Below, piece after piece: positions 19,621-28,561 of a stretch of 64,000 nucleotides of DNA; the stretch's first letter is position 1; every line of letters starts with the position of its first letter. Source of the stretch: Pseudomonas flavescens (GTDB taxonomy: Bacteria; Pseudomonadota; Gammaproteobacteria; Pseudomonadales; Pseudomonadaceae); contig NZ_JACBYV010000001.1 of NCBI RefSeq assembly GCF_013408425.1, positions 2,914,001 through 2,978,000 of the forward strand. The letters run 5' to 3'. The position numbers and the translations under genes were made by a program. A model generated the notes under the pieces. The model was not told where the DNA came from, made no database searches, and worked only from the letters and a program-made list of their open reading frames with translations.

Positions 19621-20568
19621 ATGTCCAAACGCACTCTCGGTCAGTCCGGCCTGCAGGTTTCGCCCATCGCCTTCGGTGGCAACGTATTCGGCTGGACGCT
19701 GGACGAAGCGCAGTCCTTCGCCATGCTCGATGCCATCGTCGACAACGGCCTGGACTTCATCGACACCGCGGACATGTACTCGGCCTGGGCCCCCGGCCAT
19801 CAGGGTGGCGAGTCGGAAAGCATCATCGGCAAATGGCTGAAACGCAGCGGCAAGCGCGAACGTATCGTGCTGGCGACCAAGGTCGGGATGGAAATGGGCC
19901 ACGGCGGCGAAGGCCTCAAGGCGGACTACATCCAGAAAGCCGTGGAGGACTCGCTCAAACGCCTGCAGACCGACTACATCGACCTGTATCAGGCCCATCA
20001 GGACGATGCCGACACCCCTCTGGAAGAAACCCTGGGCGCCTTCTCCCGCCTGATCGAACAAGGCAAGGTGCGGGTGATCGGCGCTTCCAACTACAGCGGC
20101 GAGCGCTTGCGCGAAGCGCATCAGGTGGCGCAGCGCCTGGGCGTGCCGAGCTACCAGAGCCTGCAGCCGCACTACAACCTGCACGAACGCAAGACCTATG
20201 AAGAGGAACTGGAGCCGGTGGTGCAGGAACTCGGCATCGGGGTGATCAGCTACTTTTCCCTGGCCAGCGGCTTTCTCACCGGCAAGTACCGCACCCGCGA
20301 CGATATCGCTGGCGCCCGCGCCGAGATGGTCAAGAGCTACATGGATGAACGCGGCGTCACCATCCTCTCCGCGCTCGATGAGGTCGCCGCAGCCCGTGAC
20401 GCGACGCCAGCCCAGGTTGCCCTCGCCTGGCTGATCGCCCGCCCGAGCATTACCTCGCCCATCGCCAGTGCCACATCGAGCAGGCAACTGGCCGATCTGG
20501 TTGCCGCCACCCGCCTGCACTTGAGCGCCGACGAAGTGACCATGCTCAACCAGGCCAGCGCGTACTGA
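19621..20568 (+). CDS. Aldo/keto reductase
   Basis: A 315-residue NADPH-dependent oxidoreductase of the AKR superfamily. The TIM barrel carries the tetrad: Asp in DFIDTADMYSAW (about 48), Tyr in MYS (about 53), Lys in LATKVGMEM (about 86) and His in YQAHQDD (about 126). The C-terminal ATSSRQLADL segment near 290 binds the adenosine phosphate. A strong GAGGAG site precedes the start. Substrates are unknown; it may reduce aldehydes or ketones alongside the upstream alcohol dehydrogenase. Confidence 0.88.
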   Translation: MSKRTLGQSGLQVSPIAFGGNVFGWTLDEAQSFAMLDAIVDNGLDFIDTADMYSAWAPGHQGGESESIIGKWLKRSGKRERIVLATKVGMEMGHGGEGLKADYIQKAVEDSLKRLQTDYIDLYQAHQDDADTPLEETLGAFSRLIEQGKVRVIGASNYSGERLREAHQVAQRLGVPSYQSLQPHYNLHERKTYEEELEPVVQELGIGVISYFSLASGFLTGKYRTRDDIAGARAEMVKSYMDERGVTILSALDEVAAARDATPAQVALAWLIARPSITSPIASATSSRQLADLVAATRLHLSADEVTMLNQASAY

Positions 20569-20606
20569 GGCAATGAAGTAAAAGCGCCGTTGCCGTAGGA
20601 CGGCGT

Positions 20607-20673
20607 CGAGTGAAGCGATACCCGTCAAGGGCTACTTGCAAGGCCTGATGGGTATCGTCGCTTCGCTCCTCGA
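20607..20673. repeat. Long imperfect inverted repeat between convergent genes
   Basis: Arms CGAGTGAAGCGATACCCGTC and TGATGGGTATCGTCGCTTCG(CTCCTCG) face each other across about 20 bp, forming a long hairpin with internal mismatches. It resembles the repeat at 24.73-24.85 kb and could terminate or insulate the convergent genes. Confidence 0.6.
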
Positions 20674-20783
20674 TCTACGCGGCCCGACCCATCCTGCGGA
20701 TGGTCGATTCGATGCGCTTTTGACGATCGTTCCCACGCTCTGCGCAGGAGCCATTTCCGGGCGTTGCGTGCAACCTTCCTGAT

Positions 20784-21566
20784 TCAGCGAAACTCGAACG
20801 GATCGGCATCCTGATGAGCTGGAAAACGCTCGCGATAGGCAGCCAATGCGGCGCCATCCAGGCGCTGATGGAACACGCCGGCCTTGTCGTGAGCATCGAG
20901 CAGGCTGTCGCCCTGGAAGTCCAGCACCTGGGAGTCGCCGCTGTAGGGGTGATTCTTGCCATCCACACCGATGCGGTTCACCGCGGCCACGTAGCACAGG
21001 TTCTCGATGGCTCGGGCCGGCAGTAGCCGGTTCCAGTGCAGGCGCCGCGCCGCGGGCCAGTTGGCGGTATAGAGCAGCAGGTCGGTGCCCTGGGGATCAC
21101 GGCTCCAGACCGGGAAACGCAGGTCGTAGCAGATCAGTGGCCGCACTCGCCAGCCCTTGACCTCGAACACCACCTGGCGGTCACCCGCCGCATAGTGCTC
21201 GTGTTCACCGGCCATGCGAAACAGGTGGCGCTTGTCGTAATGCGCCAGCGAACCATCGGGTCGCGCCCACAGCAGGCGGTTGCGATAGCTGCCATCGGCG
21301 GCCTGGATGATCAGGCTGCCGGTGATCACCGCGCCGATCCGCCTTGCCTGCTCGCTGAGCCAGCGGCTGGTGGGGCCATCTTCCGGCTCGGCCAGCTCGG
21401 CCGACTGCATGGAAAACCCGGTGCTGAACATCTCCGGCAGTATCACCAGTTCGGCGCCAGCAGCCTGTTGCAACTGCGCTTCGAAATGCCTGCGATTGGC
21501 CTCGGGATCGTGCCAGGCGAGGTCGCTCTGGATCAGCGCCAGTTGCAGATTGGTTGCTTCGCTCAT
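20784..21566 (-). CDS. Omega-amidase, nitrilase superfamily (YafV/Nit2-like)
   Basis: A 260-residue carbon-nitrogen hydrolase. The Glu-Lys-Cys triad is visible: Glu in LVILPEMFSTGFSM (about 45), Lys in LAHYDKRHLF (about 112) and Cys in PLICYDLRFPVWSR (about 146). This pattern fits YafV/Nit2 omega-amidases, which deamidate alpha-ketoglutaramate or alpha-ketosuccinamate. The neighbour 171 bp upstream is an aminotransferase of the type that generates those keto-amides. The ATG at 21566 follows GAGAGG; a TTG three bases earlier is less likely. Confidence 0.85.
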   Translation of the reverse strand: MSEATNLQLALIQSDLAWHDPEANRRHFEAQLQQAAGAELVILPEMFSTGFSMQSAELAEPEDGPTSRWLSEQARRIGAVITGSLIIQAADGSYRNRLLWARPDGSLAHYDKRHLFRMAGEHEHYAAGDRQVVFEVKGWRVRPLICYDLRFPVWSRDPQGTDLLLYTANWPAARRLHWNRLLPARAIENLCYVAAVNRIGVDGKNHPYSGDSQVLDFQGDSLLDAHDKAGVFHQRLDGAALAAYRERFPAHQDADPFEFR

Positions 21567-21629
21567 CAATGCCTCTCTTGCTGGATGCGGATCCGTGCGA
21601 TGTGAATAAAGCTGCGTTGCCCAGCTGTA

Positions 21630-21717
21630 GGAGCTGCGACCCCGCAGCGATTATCGTCACGCCCACGATTCTGCGTGATGGCCACCACCATCGCGCCGGG
21701 GGCGACGCTCCTACCGT
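21630..21717. repeat. REP pair between aminotransferase and omega-amidase genes
   Basis: GTAGGAGCTGCGACCCCGCA (from 21630) and GCCGGGGGCGACGCTCCTAC (ending about 21714) form an outward-facing pair of the family seen in the 38.8-39.97 kb array. Confidence 0.6.
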
Positions 21718-21737
21718 TCGTCTTCCCCGCGGCGCAA

Positions 21738-22886
21738 CTATATCTGCCGTAGTTTTTCCGCTGCCTGGCGCAAGGTCTCTTCACGCTTGGCGAAACAGAA
21801 ACGCACCAGACGCTGCGCCGGATCCGGCGTCTGGCAGAACACCGACACGGGAATCGCCGCCACGCCATGCTCACGGGTCAGCCATTGGGCCATGGCCACG
21901 TCGTCCAGATCAGGGCGGATCGCCGAATAGTCGGCCAGTTGGAAATAGGTGCCCGGCGTGCGGCTGAAGGTGAAGCGCGAGCCCCCCAGCAGGTCGCAGA
22001 ACAGATCGCGCTTGGCCTGGTAGAAGCCGGGGAGCTCGTCCACATGCTCGGGGCAGGCGGCCATGAAGTCGGCCAGCGCCCACTGCAGCGGGGTCACGCC
22101 GCAGAAACTGACGTATTGATGAACCTTGCGCAGCTCGGCGCTCAGCGCGGCTGGCGCCACCACGTAACCGGTCTTCCAGCCGGTGACGTGATAGGTCTTG
22201 CCGAACGAGCTGACCACGAAGGCGCGGGCATAGAGTTCGTCATGGCTCAGCACACTGGCGTGCTGGCGACCATCGAACACCAGGTGCTCGTAGACTTCGT
22301 CGCTGATCAGATAGATGTCGCGGTCGCGGATCAACGCGGCCAAACGATCCAGCTCTTCACGGCTGATCAGCGCACCGCTGGGGTTGTGCGGTGTATTGAG
22401 GATGATCAGCCGGGTACGCGGGCTCAGCGCCGCTTCCAGCCGTTGCCAGTCGATGGCGAAATCGCCGCTGGCCAGCGGGACGTGCACGCAGCGGCCGCCG
22501 GCCAGGGTGACGCCCGGGTCGTAACTGTCGTAGCTCGGGTCGAAGACGATCACTTCGTCGCCGGGATGAATCAGCGCCTGGATCGCGCAGAAGATCGCCT
22601 GGGTCGCGCCGGGCGTGACGGTCACCTCACTGTCCACACCGACCTGGCGGCCATACAGGCGCGCGATCTTCAGGGCGATCTGCTCGCGCAGCGCCGGCAG
22701 GCCGGTCATCGGCGCGTACTGATTGTGCCCGGCAGCGATGTGCCGGTTGACGGCCTCGCGCAGCGCCTCGGGGCCATCGTAATCGGGAAAGCCCTGGGAC
22801 AGGTTGATGGCGCCGGTCTGGGCGGCGAGCTGGGACATGGTGGTGAAGATGGTGGTGCCGATCGACGGCAACTTGCTGGTGAACAT
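21738..22886 (-). CDS. PLP-dependent methionine/glutamine aminotransferase (YbdL-like)
   Basis: A 382-residue class I/II aminotransferase. Seen features are NLSQGFPDYDGP at the N-terminus, NTPHNPSGALIS (about 165-175), ISDEVYEHLVFD (about 200) and the PLP lysine in SSFGKTYHVTGWKTGY (about 233). The set matches YbdL/kynurenine aminotransferase-like enzymes that use methionine and glutamine. The start at 22886 (MFTSKLPS) removes about 100 spurious residues from a longer frame. With the omega-amidase downstream it can form a glutaminase II route that returns keto-methylthiobutyrate to methionine (inference from pairing). Confidence 0.88.
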   Translation of the reverse strand: MFTSKLPSIGTTIFTTMSQLAAQTGAINLSQGFPDYDGPEALREAVNRHIAAGHNQYAPMTGLPALREQIALKIARLYGRQVGVDSEVTVTPGATQAIFCAIQALIHPGDEVIVFDPSYDSYDPGVTLAGGRCVHVPLASGDFAIDWQRLEAALSPRTRLIILNTPHNPSGALISREELDRLAALIRDRDIYLISDEVYEHLVFDGRQHASVLSHDELYARAFVVSSFGKTYHVTGWKTGYVVAPAALSAELRKVHQYVSFCGVTPLQWALADFMAACPEHVDELPGFYQAKRDLFCDLLGGSRFTFSRTPGTYFQLADYSAIRPDLDDVAMAQWLTREHGVAAIPVSVFCQTPDPAQRLVRFCFAKREETLRQAAEKLRQI

Positions 22887-22983
22887 CGCAGCGTCCTGGG
22901 CAATTGAGGCAGACGCCGAGGATAGCCGATGGCGTGAAGCCCACGCACCCGGTAATAATCGCAGGCCAACCGATGAGAAGCCC

Positions 22984-23871
22984 ATGAACGTCGAAGACCT
23001 GCGCCTGTTCGTCACCACCCTCGACACCGGCAGTTTCACCGCAGCCGCCGATGCCCTCGGCGTCACCAAGCAGTACGTCAGTCGGCGTGTCGCCGCGCTC
23101 GAGGCGCTGCTCGGCGTGCGCCTGCTCAACCGCACCACGCGGCGCCTGCAGGCCACCGAACTGGGCGTGCTGCTGCATGACAAGGCCACCACCATCCTGG
23201 CCGACCTGCGCGACGCTCAGGAACTGGTGTCGGCCCAAGGGGCTTCACTGCGCGGCACTCTGCGGGTCAGTGCGCCGATGACCTTCGCGACCCTGCACCT
23301 GAGCCACCTGTTGCCGCAGTTCATGCAGCAGCATCCGCACATCAATCTGGAAATAGACCTCAATGACCGCGCCGTCGACCTGCTCGCCGACGGCTACGAC
23401 ATGTCGATCCGCATCGGCACCCTGGAAGACTCCAGCCTGATCGCCAAGCGCCTGACCGACATGCAGACCATTCTCTGCGCCAGCCCGGCCTATCTCGACG
23501 AACGCGGCACGCCGGAGAACCTCGATGATCTGCAGCCGCATGCCTGCCTGCTCTACGGCCATAGCCGGCATGTCGAATGGCGCCTGCGCGATCAGGGCAA
23601 GGCCCGCAACCTGACCATGCGTGGTCAGCTGCGCGCCAACAACGGCGAACTGATCCGTGATGCAGCCATCGCCGGCATGGGCATCGCCTACCTGCCCACC
23701 TTCATCATCGGGCAGGCGCTGGAAAGTGGCGCACTGGTTCCCATACTCGAGACGCATTGGCCGGCGCCGGCGGCGGTCTACGCGGTGTACCCGCAACACC
23801 GGCAGACTGCCAGAGCGGTGCAGGTGTTCTCGGATTTCATCAAGGAACAGATTCAGCACATGGGCGGCTGA
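22984..23871 (+). CDS. LysR-family transcriptional regulator
   Basis: A 295-residue LysR regulator of the group that carries FVTTLDTGSFTAAADALGVT and QYVSRRVAALEALLGVRLL in its N-terminal helix-turn-helix (about 5-62) and an effector domain from about 90. The start at 22984 lies behind GAGAAG; the open frame from 22804 runs through the divergent aminotransferase gene. It is divergent from the aminotransferase (97 bp) and upstream of the pirin gene (129 bp), so either may be its target. Members near pirin genes often respond to aromatic or quinone stress, but that is not shown here. Confidence 0.87.
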   Translation: MNVEDLRLFVTTLDTGSFTAAADALGVTKQYVSRRVAALEALLGVRLLNRTTRRLQATELGVLLHDKATTILADLRDAQELVSAQGASLRGTLRVSAPMTFATLHLSHLLPQFMQQHPHINLEIDLNDRAVDLLADGYDMSIRIGTLEDSSLIAKRLTDMQTILCASPAYLDERGTPENLDDLQPHACLLYGHSRHVEWRLRDQGKARNLTMRGQLRANNGELIRDAAIAGMGIAYLPTFIIGQALESGALVPILETHWPAPAAVYAVYPQHRQTARAVQVFSDFIKEQIQHMGG

Positions 23872-24000
23872 CCCTGACGCAATAGTCAACCCAAAGAAGA
23901 CAATAAGTCCATTTACAGCAAGTTAATCAATCCACAGATAGTCAGTAGACTTCCCCCATGCAGCCGAATCAGGCAGCGATCATCAACAGGAGGATTCATC

Positions 24001-24723
24001 ATGCTGGCTATCCGTAAATCGACCGATCGTGGCCACGCCAACCATGGCTGGCTCAACTCCTTTCACACCTTCTCTTTCGCCAGTTACAACAACCCGAAAG
24101 AAAGAGGTTTCTCGGACCTGCTGGTCATCAACGATGACACCGTGGCTGCCGGTCAGGGCTTCGGCGAGCATCCGCACCGCAACATGGAGATCTTCTCCTA
24201 TGTGCTGCAAGGTGCTCTCGAGCACAAGGACAGCCTGGGTACCGGCTCGGTGATCCGCCCTGGCGACGTGCAACTGATGAGCGCAGGAACCGGTGTTTCG
24301 CACAGCGAGTTCAACCACTCGCGCAGCGACTCGGTGCACTTTCTGCAGATCTGGATAGTGCCGAGCGAGCGCCAGGCCGAGCCACGCTACCAGCAGGAGC
24401 ACTTCAGCGAGGCGCAGAAACGCGGCCGCCTGCAGTTGATCATCTCGCCGGACGGCGCCGATGGCTCGCTGACCGTGCGGCAGAGTGCGCGGGTGTATGC
24501 CGGGTTGTTCGACGGCGCCGAGCAGGCTCAGTTGCAGCTCGACGAGAACCGCTATGCCTACGTTCACGTCGCTCGCGGCAGCGTCGAACTGAACGGACAG
24601 CCGCTGCAGGCAGGCGATGGCGTACGGCTGCGCGATGTGCGTGATCTGCACCTGAGCAACGGCGAACAGGCCGAAGTGCTGGTGTTCGATCTGCGCCCCA
24701 ACGAACTGCCGTCGCTGTACTGA
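24001..24723 (+). CDS. Pirin family protein
   Basis: A 240-residue double-cupin pirin. The N-terminal cupin includes HANHGWLNSFHTFSFASY and the iron-binding GFGEHPHRNMEIFSYVLQG (about residues 55-75), with further ligands in LEHKDSLGTG and GTGVSHSE. Related YhhW proteins have quercetin dioxygenase activity, others act as redox-sensing cofactors, so the role is open. A near-consensus AGGAGG site precedes the start. Co-transcription with the LysR gene is possible. Confidence 0.9.
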   Translation: MLAIRKSTDRGHANHGWLNSFHTFSFASYNNPKERGFSDLLVINDDTVAAGQGFGEHPHRNMEIFSYVLQGALEHKDSLGTGSVIRPGDVQLMSAGTGVSHSEFNHSRSDSVHFLQIWIVPSERQAEPRYQQEHFSEAQKRGRLQLIISPDGADGSLTVRQSARVYAGLFDGAEQAQLQLDENRYAYVHVARGSVELNGQPLQAGDGVRLRDVRDLHLSNGEQAEVLVFDLRPNELPSLY

Positions 24724-24728
24724 CAGGC

Positions 24729-24849
24729 AGTAGCCCGGCGTCGAGCGGCGATACCTGGGGGATTCCCCTGGGTGTCGCTGCCCGCTTCGGTAGCCTTGGG
24801 CAGACCAGATACCGCCTCCCGGGTTTCGCTTCGCTCTACGCCAGGCTAC
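24729..24849. repeat. BOX-like inverted repeat after the pirin gene
   Basis: AGTAGCCCGGCGTCGAGCGG at the left and TTCGCTCTACGCCAGGCTAC at the right are imperfect inverted copies about 90 bp apart. The type is common between Pseudomonas genes. It fills half of the 229-bp gap before the transpeptidase gene. Confidence 0.55.
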
Positions 24850-24952
24850 CGATACCAATGGCGGCTCTTGTCGCGATCCCCTAGGCGCTCCTATACGCCT
24901 GCCTTAGAATGAGCCTCCGCCGCCCGCCGGCCATCCGCTCAGTCGAAATCCC

Positions 24953-25456
24953 ATGCGTTGGTTGCTCGCCTTCACCCTGCTCTCTCTGACCTTCGCTGGT
25001 CAGGCTGCCACCGCGCCTGCCTCCCCCGCCGCGACCGTCGACAAGATCCTGGTGGAAAAGTCCCAGCGTCGGCTGTACCTGATCGGCCAGGGTGAAACGC
25101 TCAAGTCCTATCGCATTTCCCTGGGCAAGCAGCCGCTCGGTGCCAAGCAGCGCGAAGGCGACCTGCGCACGCCGGAAGGCTTCTACTGGATCGACTGGCG
25201 CCGCAAGAGCGAGAACTACCAGCTATCCATGCACATCTCCTACCCCAACGCCCGCGATCAGGCCCAGGCCAAAGCCGCCGGGGTGAAGCCGGGCAGCATG
25301 ATCATGATCCACGGTACGCCAGTGGACGACGAATACCCTGAGTGGTTCTTCCACACGCTGGACTGGACCGAAGGCTGCATCGCCATGAAGAACGCCGACA
25401 TGCGCGAGGTCTGGGGCCTGGTGAAAGACGGCACGCTGATCGAGATTCGTCCCTGA
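24953..25456 (+). CDS. L,D-transpeptidase (YafK-like), exported
   Basis: A 167-residue protein with a signal peptide (1 to about 19) and a YkuD catalytic domain (about 30-165). The active-site region reads MIHGTP (about 118-123), then DWTEGCIAMKNADM with the nucleophilic Cys near residue 142. TEGC replaces the more common SHGC, as in the YafK/DpaA subgroup. YafK/DpaA cleaves the lipoprotein-peptidoglycan link rather than forming 3-3 cross-links, so this one may be a hydrolase. It is convergent with gspN, with only 10 bp between stops. Confidence 0.85.
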   Translation: MRWLLAFTLLSLTFAGQAATAPASPAATVDKILVEKSQRRLYLIGQGETLKSYRISLGKQPLGAKQREGDLRTPEGFYWIDWRRKSENYQLSMHISYPNARDQAQAKAAGVKPGSMIMIHGTPVDDEYPEWFFHTLDWTEGCIAMKNADMREVWGLVKDGTLIEIRP

Positions 25457-25466
25457 AAGGGCGTGA

Positions 25467-26126
25467 TTACCAACGGATACTGCGCGCCACCTCACTGCCG
25501 CCAGGCGCCAGCCACTGCGCACTGACCAGCACCGGTTGCAGTGCCGCGCCAGGCTCGACTCGCCCCGTCAACCTGGCTTGCCTGGCGAGCAGATCGGCCG
25601 CCAGGTCGGCATGATGCTGCCCAGCCAGGCTCAACTGCCCTGCCAATTTCCAGCCAGCGCTGCAATCGAGCGCCACACGCGCACGTCCCAGGTCCAGCTG
25701 CCAGGGTGCGAGCAGCGCCAGATCATCACCCTGTAAATTCCCGTTGGCTGACAGGCAGCGTGTTCCACGGCCTTTCAACTCGATGCTGCCCTGCCATTGC
25801 CCTGCCAAGCGGTAACCGGTCACGAACGTATGTGGATCGCTGGCGGGTTGCAACGAGGCATGCCAGGCCCAGGGCCAGCCGGACACCTGCAGTTGCCAGC
25901 GCTGCCCCTGATAGCCAGCGCTCGCCTGTGCGCTGAGCCGCCAGGGTTGCCAATTCCAGCGCAACGGGCCGAGATCGCCCAGGCGCTCGGCCTGCCCCTG
26001 CCAGATACTGCCGCTGATGCCTGCCAGCGGGACGGGCAGCGGCGCCAACAGCCAGCGGGCGGGCAGCTCGACCAGCAGCGTCATGACAAAGACCAGCAAT
26101 GCCCACAGCCAACGACGCCGCGTCAT
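25467..26126 (-). CDS. gspN: Type II secretion protein N
   Basis: A 219-residue inner-membrane bitopic protein: an N-terminal anchor (about 6-26) and a periplasmic domain of beta type. Weakly conserved family, but ISGSIWQGQAERL (about 37-50) and the position at the end of a gspH-I-J-L-M run identify it. It is accessory to the T2SS inner-membrane platform. The start overlaps the gspM stop (ATGA). Ten bases separate its stop from the convergent transpeptidase gene. Confidence 0.8.
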   Translation of the reverse strand: MTRRRWLWALLVFVMTLLVELPARWLLAPLPVPLAGISGSIWQGQAERLGDLGPLRWNWQPWRLSAQASAGYQGQRWQLQVSGWPWAWHASLQPASDPHTFVTGYRLAGQWQGSIELKGRGTRCLSANGNLQGDDLALLAPWQLDLGRARVALDCSAGWKLAGQLSLAGQHHADLAADLLARQARLTGRVEPGAALQPVLVSAQWLAPGGSEVARSIRW

Positions 26127-26509
26127 CGTTGCAACGCCAATTCGAAGTGCAGCGCCGAGTCGTCACGCCGCAGCCCCCAGCGCAACGGTCGTGCACCCTC
26201 TCCCTCCAACTGCTGGAGCCAGTCCTGTAGCACGCGCTCATCCTTCAACCGCCCGCGCACCAGCCACTCTTCACTGCCAGGCTCCAGCGTTTCGATGCTG
26301 ATTGCACGGGCCTTGGCGACCTGCTGCAGGTCATCGACGGTCAGTGTCCTGGCGGCCCGCAGGGCTTGGGCCGACTGGGCCAGCGCCTGCCATTGGCCAA
26401 ACGTCTGCCAGCGCTGCTGGCCTTCACGCCAGGCCAGCAGCCCCAGCAACACGGCGATGATCGCCACCGCCAGTATTCGTACGCCGCGTCCTTCGAGATT
26501 CAGCCTCAT
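26123..26509 (-). CDS. gspM: Type II secretion protein M
   Basis: A short (128-residue) GspM: one N-terminal membrane helix (about 11-25) and a ferredoxin-like periplasmic domain. Shorter than the usual ~160 residues. It pairs with GspL in the assembly platform. Identity rests on topology, the SIETLEPGSEEWLVRG-type fold region and its place between gspL and gspN, overlapping both neighbours by ATGA. Confidence 0.78.
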   Translation of the reverse strand: MRLNLEGRGVRILAVAIIAVLLGLLAWREGQQRWQTFGQWQALAQSAQALRAARTLTVDDLQQVAKARAISIETLEPGSEEWLVRGRLKDERVLQDWLQQLEGEGARPLRWGLRRDDSALHFELALQR

Positions 26510-27612
26510 GATGCGGCTCCCAGGTCGAAGGTCAGATTGAGAGCGTCGCCTGCTTGAGTCACCTGCACCGCCACGCCTATGGCGCTGGCCATCGCTTGCC
26601 AGGGTGCATCGTCGATGACCTCATGCCCCTGCAGACGCAGTGCCCAGCGCTGACCATCGAACCGCGCAGCGCTCAATTGCCAGCTCCCGTTGGCCCGCAA
26701 CCAGCCATCGAGTTCGGTCTGCAGATGTTCCAGTTGCCGCAAGCGAAGCTGTCGCTCATCCGCGCCCAGACGCTGCTGCCTCACCCGCTGCGCGGCTTCG
26801 CGCAATGATGCGACCGGCCCGACCAGCGCTTCCACCTGCGCCTGATAGACGCCCTGCTGCCGCCACTGCTGGCTGGACCACAGGCCAGCCCAGAGCACGG
26901 CCACGGCCAGACAGGCAGCAGGCAGGCGCCAGAGGCCAGGGCTCATCTGGCGGACCTGACGTTTGCCCCGGCGCCGCTCGAACAGGCTGGGCATGCCATC
27001 CAGCGCGGCGAGAGGCTCGGGCCAATCGCCCTCGACCGTGTGCATCTCGAGCTCGCGCCAAACACCGGCAGGCGTTGCCGCCTGAAGCGCGACTGGCCAG
27101 GCCAGCCAGTGCAGGCGCGCCTCGGCACTGCGACCGACGAACAGGCTCGCGCCGGCGTCCTGTCGCCAGCACCATGCCGAGCCTGGGGCCGGCACCGGTA
27201 ATAGCTGGAACTGCGCCCAGCAACGCTGCACATCGAGTTGCCACTCGGCGCACCGGGCCAGCCAGCCATCCAGCAGCGTTTGTTCGACGCAGACCAGTTG
27301 CATGGAGCCGGGCTCGCGGGCCAGGCAGCCACAGGCCAGATCCTGAGCGCTCTGCAGCAGGCGATCCTCGAGCAACAACGGCCACTCGTGACGCTTCAGC
27401 CCAGGCGGCGCGGGCACCTGAAAGTGGCTGCACAGCTCACCCGGCAGCACCAATGCCACCCGTGCGCCCGTGATCGGCGGCGGCGCACCACAACCTGACG
27501 CCTGCACGCGCCCCTGCTCTACCCGCGCCCATTGCCAGGCCTGGGCATCCGCGCCCGGGCGCAATAACAGCCAGGGCCGTGCCGCGCGGCGGCGCCAGCG
27601 CTCACGCTTCAT
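26506..27612 (-). CDS. gspL: Type II secretion protein L
   Basis: A 368-residue platform protein: an N-terminal cytoplasmic actin-like domain (1 to about 225) that binds the GspE ATPase, a single membrane helix (about 234-254, RLPAACLAVAVLWAGLW) and a periplasmic ferredoxin-like domain. LVLPGELCSHFQVPAP near residue 55 is typical. The ATG at 27612 overlaps the gspJ stop as ATGA, so I choose it over an upstream GTG at 27624. Confidence 0.85.
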   Translation of the reverse strand: MKRERWRRRAARPWLLLRPGADAQAWQWARVEQGRVQASGCGAPPPITGARVALVLPGELCSHFQVPAPPGLKRHEWPLLLEDRLLQSAQDLACGCLAREPGSMQLVCVEQTLLDGWLARCAEWQLDVQRCWAQFQLLPVPAPGSAWCWRQDAGASLFVGRSAEARLHWLAWPVALQAATPAGVWRELEMHTVEGDWPEPLAALDGMPSLFERRRGKRQVRQMSPGLWRLPAACLAVAVLWAGLWSSQQWRQQGVYQAQVEALVGPVASLREAAQRVRQQRLGADERQLRLRQLEHLQTELDGWLRANGSWQLSAARFDGQRWALRLQGHEVIDDAPWQAMASAIGVAVQVTQAGDALNLTFDLGAAS

Positions 27613-28199
27613 GAACGGCCCCACGGCAGGGCGAACGTACAGACATAGGGTGCTCCATCCCGCTGAAAAGTCAGGCGCACGCCCCTGTCGGGTCGCAACC
27701 TGTCCGTCGATGGCCAGGCCAGCCAGCGGCTGTCCTGACGAAAGGTAAAACTCACCGCTTCCACCCGATCCAGCTGCTCGCGCAGTGCCCAGACAGGTGC
27801 GGCTGCGGCGTACAGATCGCTGGAGGTGTGCAGCAGCAGACGCTGGCTGCGGCGGTCGTAATCAAGACGCTGACGCTGCAGACGGGCACCGCCCTCGGCA
27901 CTCGGCCAGGCACCCAGCGCGACCCACTGCAGTTGCAGCTCGTCCGGCCGCCAGTCCAGCCAGTTGAAGGCCAGCGGTAACCGCCGCTCATGGAGCTGAC
28001 GCAGCACGGTGGTATCGAAACGACGCTCCAGTGCCAGACAGAAATCCAGAACCGGCATCCCTGCAGAACCTTGCGCCAAGCGCTCACGAACGTTGATCCA
28101 GCCATTGACCAGGGCCGCCAGAAGCACACCCAGCAACGCCGTCAACGCCAGGGCGACCAGCAGTTCCACCAGGGTCAAACCGCGCTGCCTGCCCCTCAT
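27609..28199 (-). CDS. gspJ: Type II secretion minor pseudopilin J
   Basis: A 196-residue minor pseudopilin. The prepilin motif RQRG/LTLVELLVALALTALLG gives cleavage after Gly7 with Glu+5 present. A C-terminal domain follows. It forms the pseudopilus tip with GspI and GspK. ATGA overlaps exist with gspI upstream and gspL downstream. Confidence 0.88.
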   Translation of the reverse strand: MRGRQRGLTLVELLVALALTALLGVLLAALVNGWINVRERLAQGSAGMPVLDFCLALERRFDTTVLRQLHERRLPLAFNWLDWRPDELQLQWVALGAWPSAEGGARLQRQRLDYDRRSQRLLLHTSSDLYAAAAPVWALREQLDRVEAVSFTFRQDSRWLAWPSTDRLRPDRGVRLTFQRDGAPYVCTFALPWGRS

Positions 28200-28561
28200 G
28201 GGCGCACCAGAAACAGTTGATACAGCCCCAGCGACTCGCGGCGATCGCCATCAGCGAACAGGCTCAACTCGGCACGCCGCAGATCCCGCACACCGGTGCC
28301 CTGCATCTGCAGTTGCCAGTGACAGTTCTCGTGGCCCTGGGCAAGAACGCCAGCGAGGCTGTTCTGCGCAGGCCAGAGCTGCTCGACCGCGAAGCGTGCC
28401 TCCAGCTCACGAGCACACAACGCCCCCAGTTGATGCTGCTGGACGCTCTGCTGTACGGCCAGGCGCTGGCGCAGCACCTGGCTGGTCATGACCGCCAGCG
28501 TGGCGGCGATACCCAGGGCGACCGTCACTTCAAGCAGGGTGAAACCCCGTTGGCGCTTCAT
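28196..28561 (-). CDS. gspI: Type II secretion minor pseudopilin I
   Basis: A 121-residue minor pseudopilin with the prepilin signal KRQRG/FTLLEVTVALGIAATLA, cleavage after Gly6 and Glu+5. The ATG at 28561 overlaps the gspH stop (ATGA), which rules out the longer frame starting at 28627. It works with GspJ and GspK at the pseudopilus tip. Confidence 0.87.
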   Translation of the reverse strand: MKRQRGFTLLEVTVALGIAATLAVMTSQVLRQRLAVQQSVQQHQLGALCARELEARFAVEQLWPAQNSLAGVLAQGHENCHWQLQMQGTGVRDLRRAELSLFADGDRRESLGLYQLFLVRP

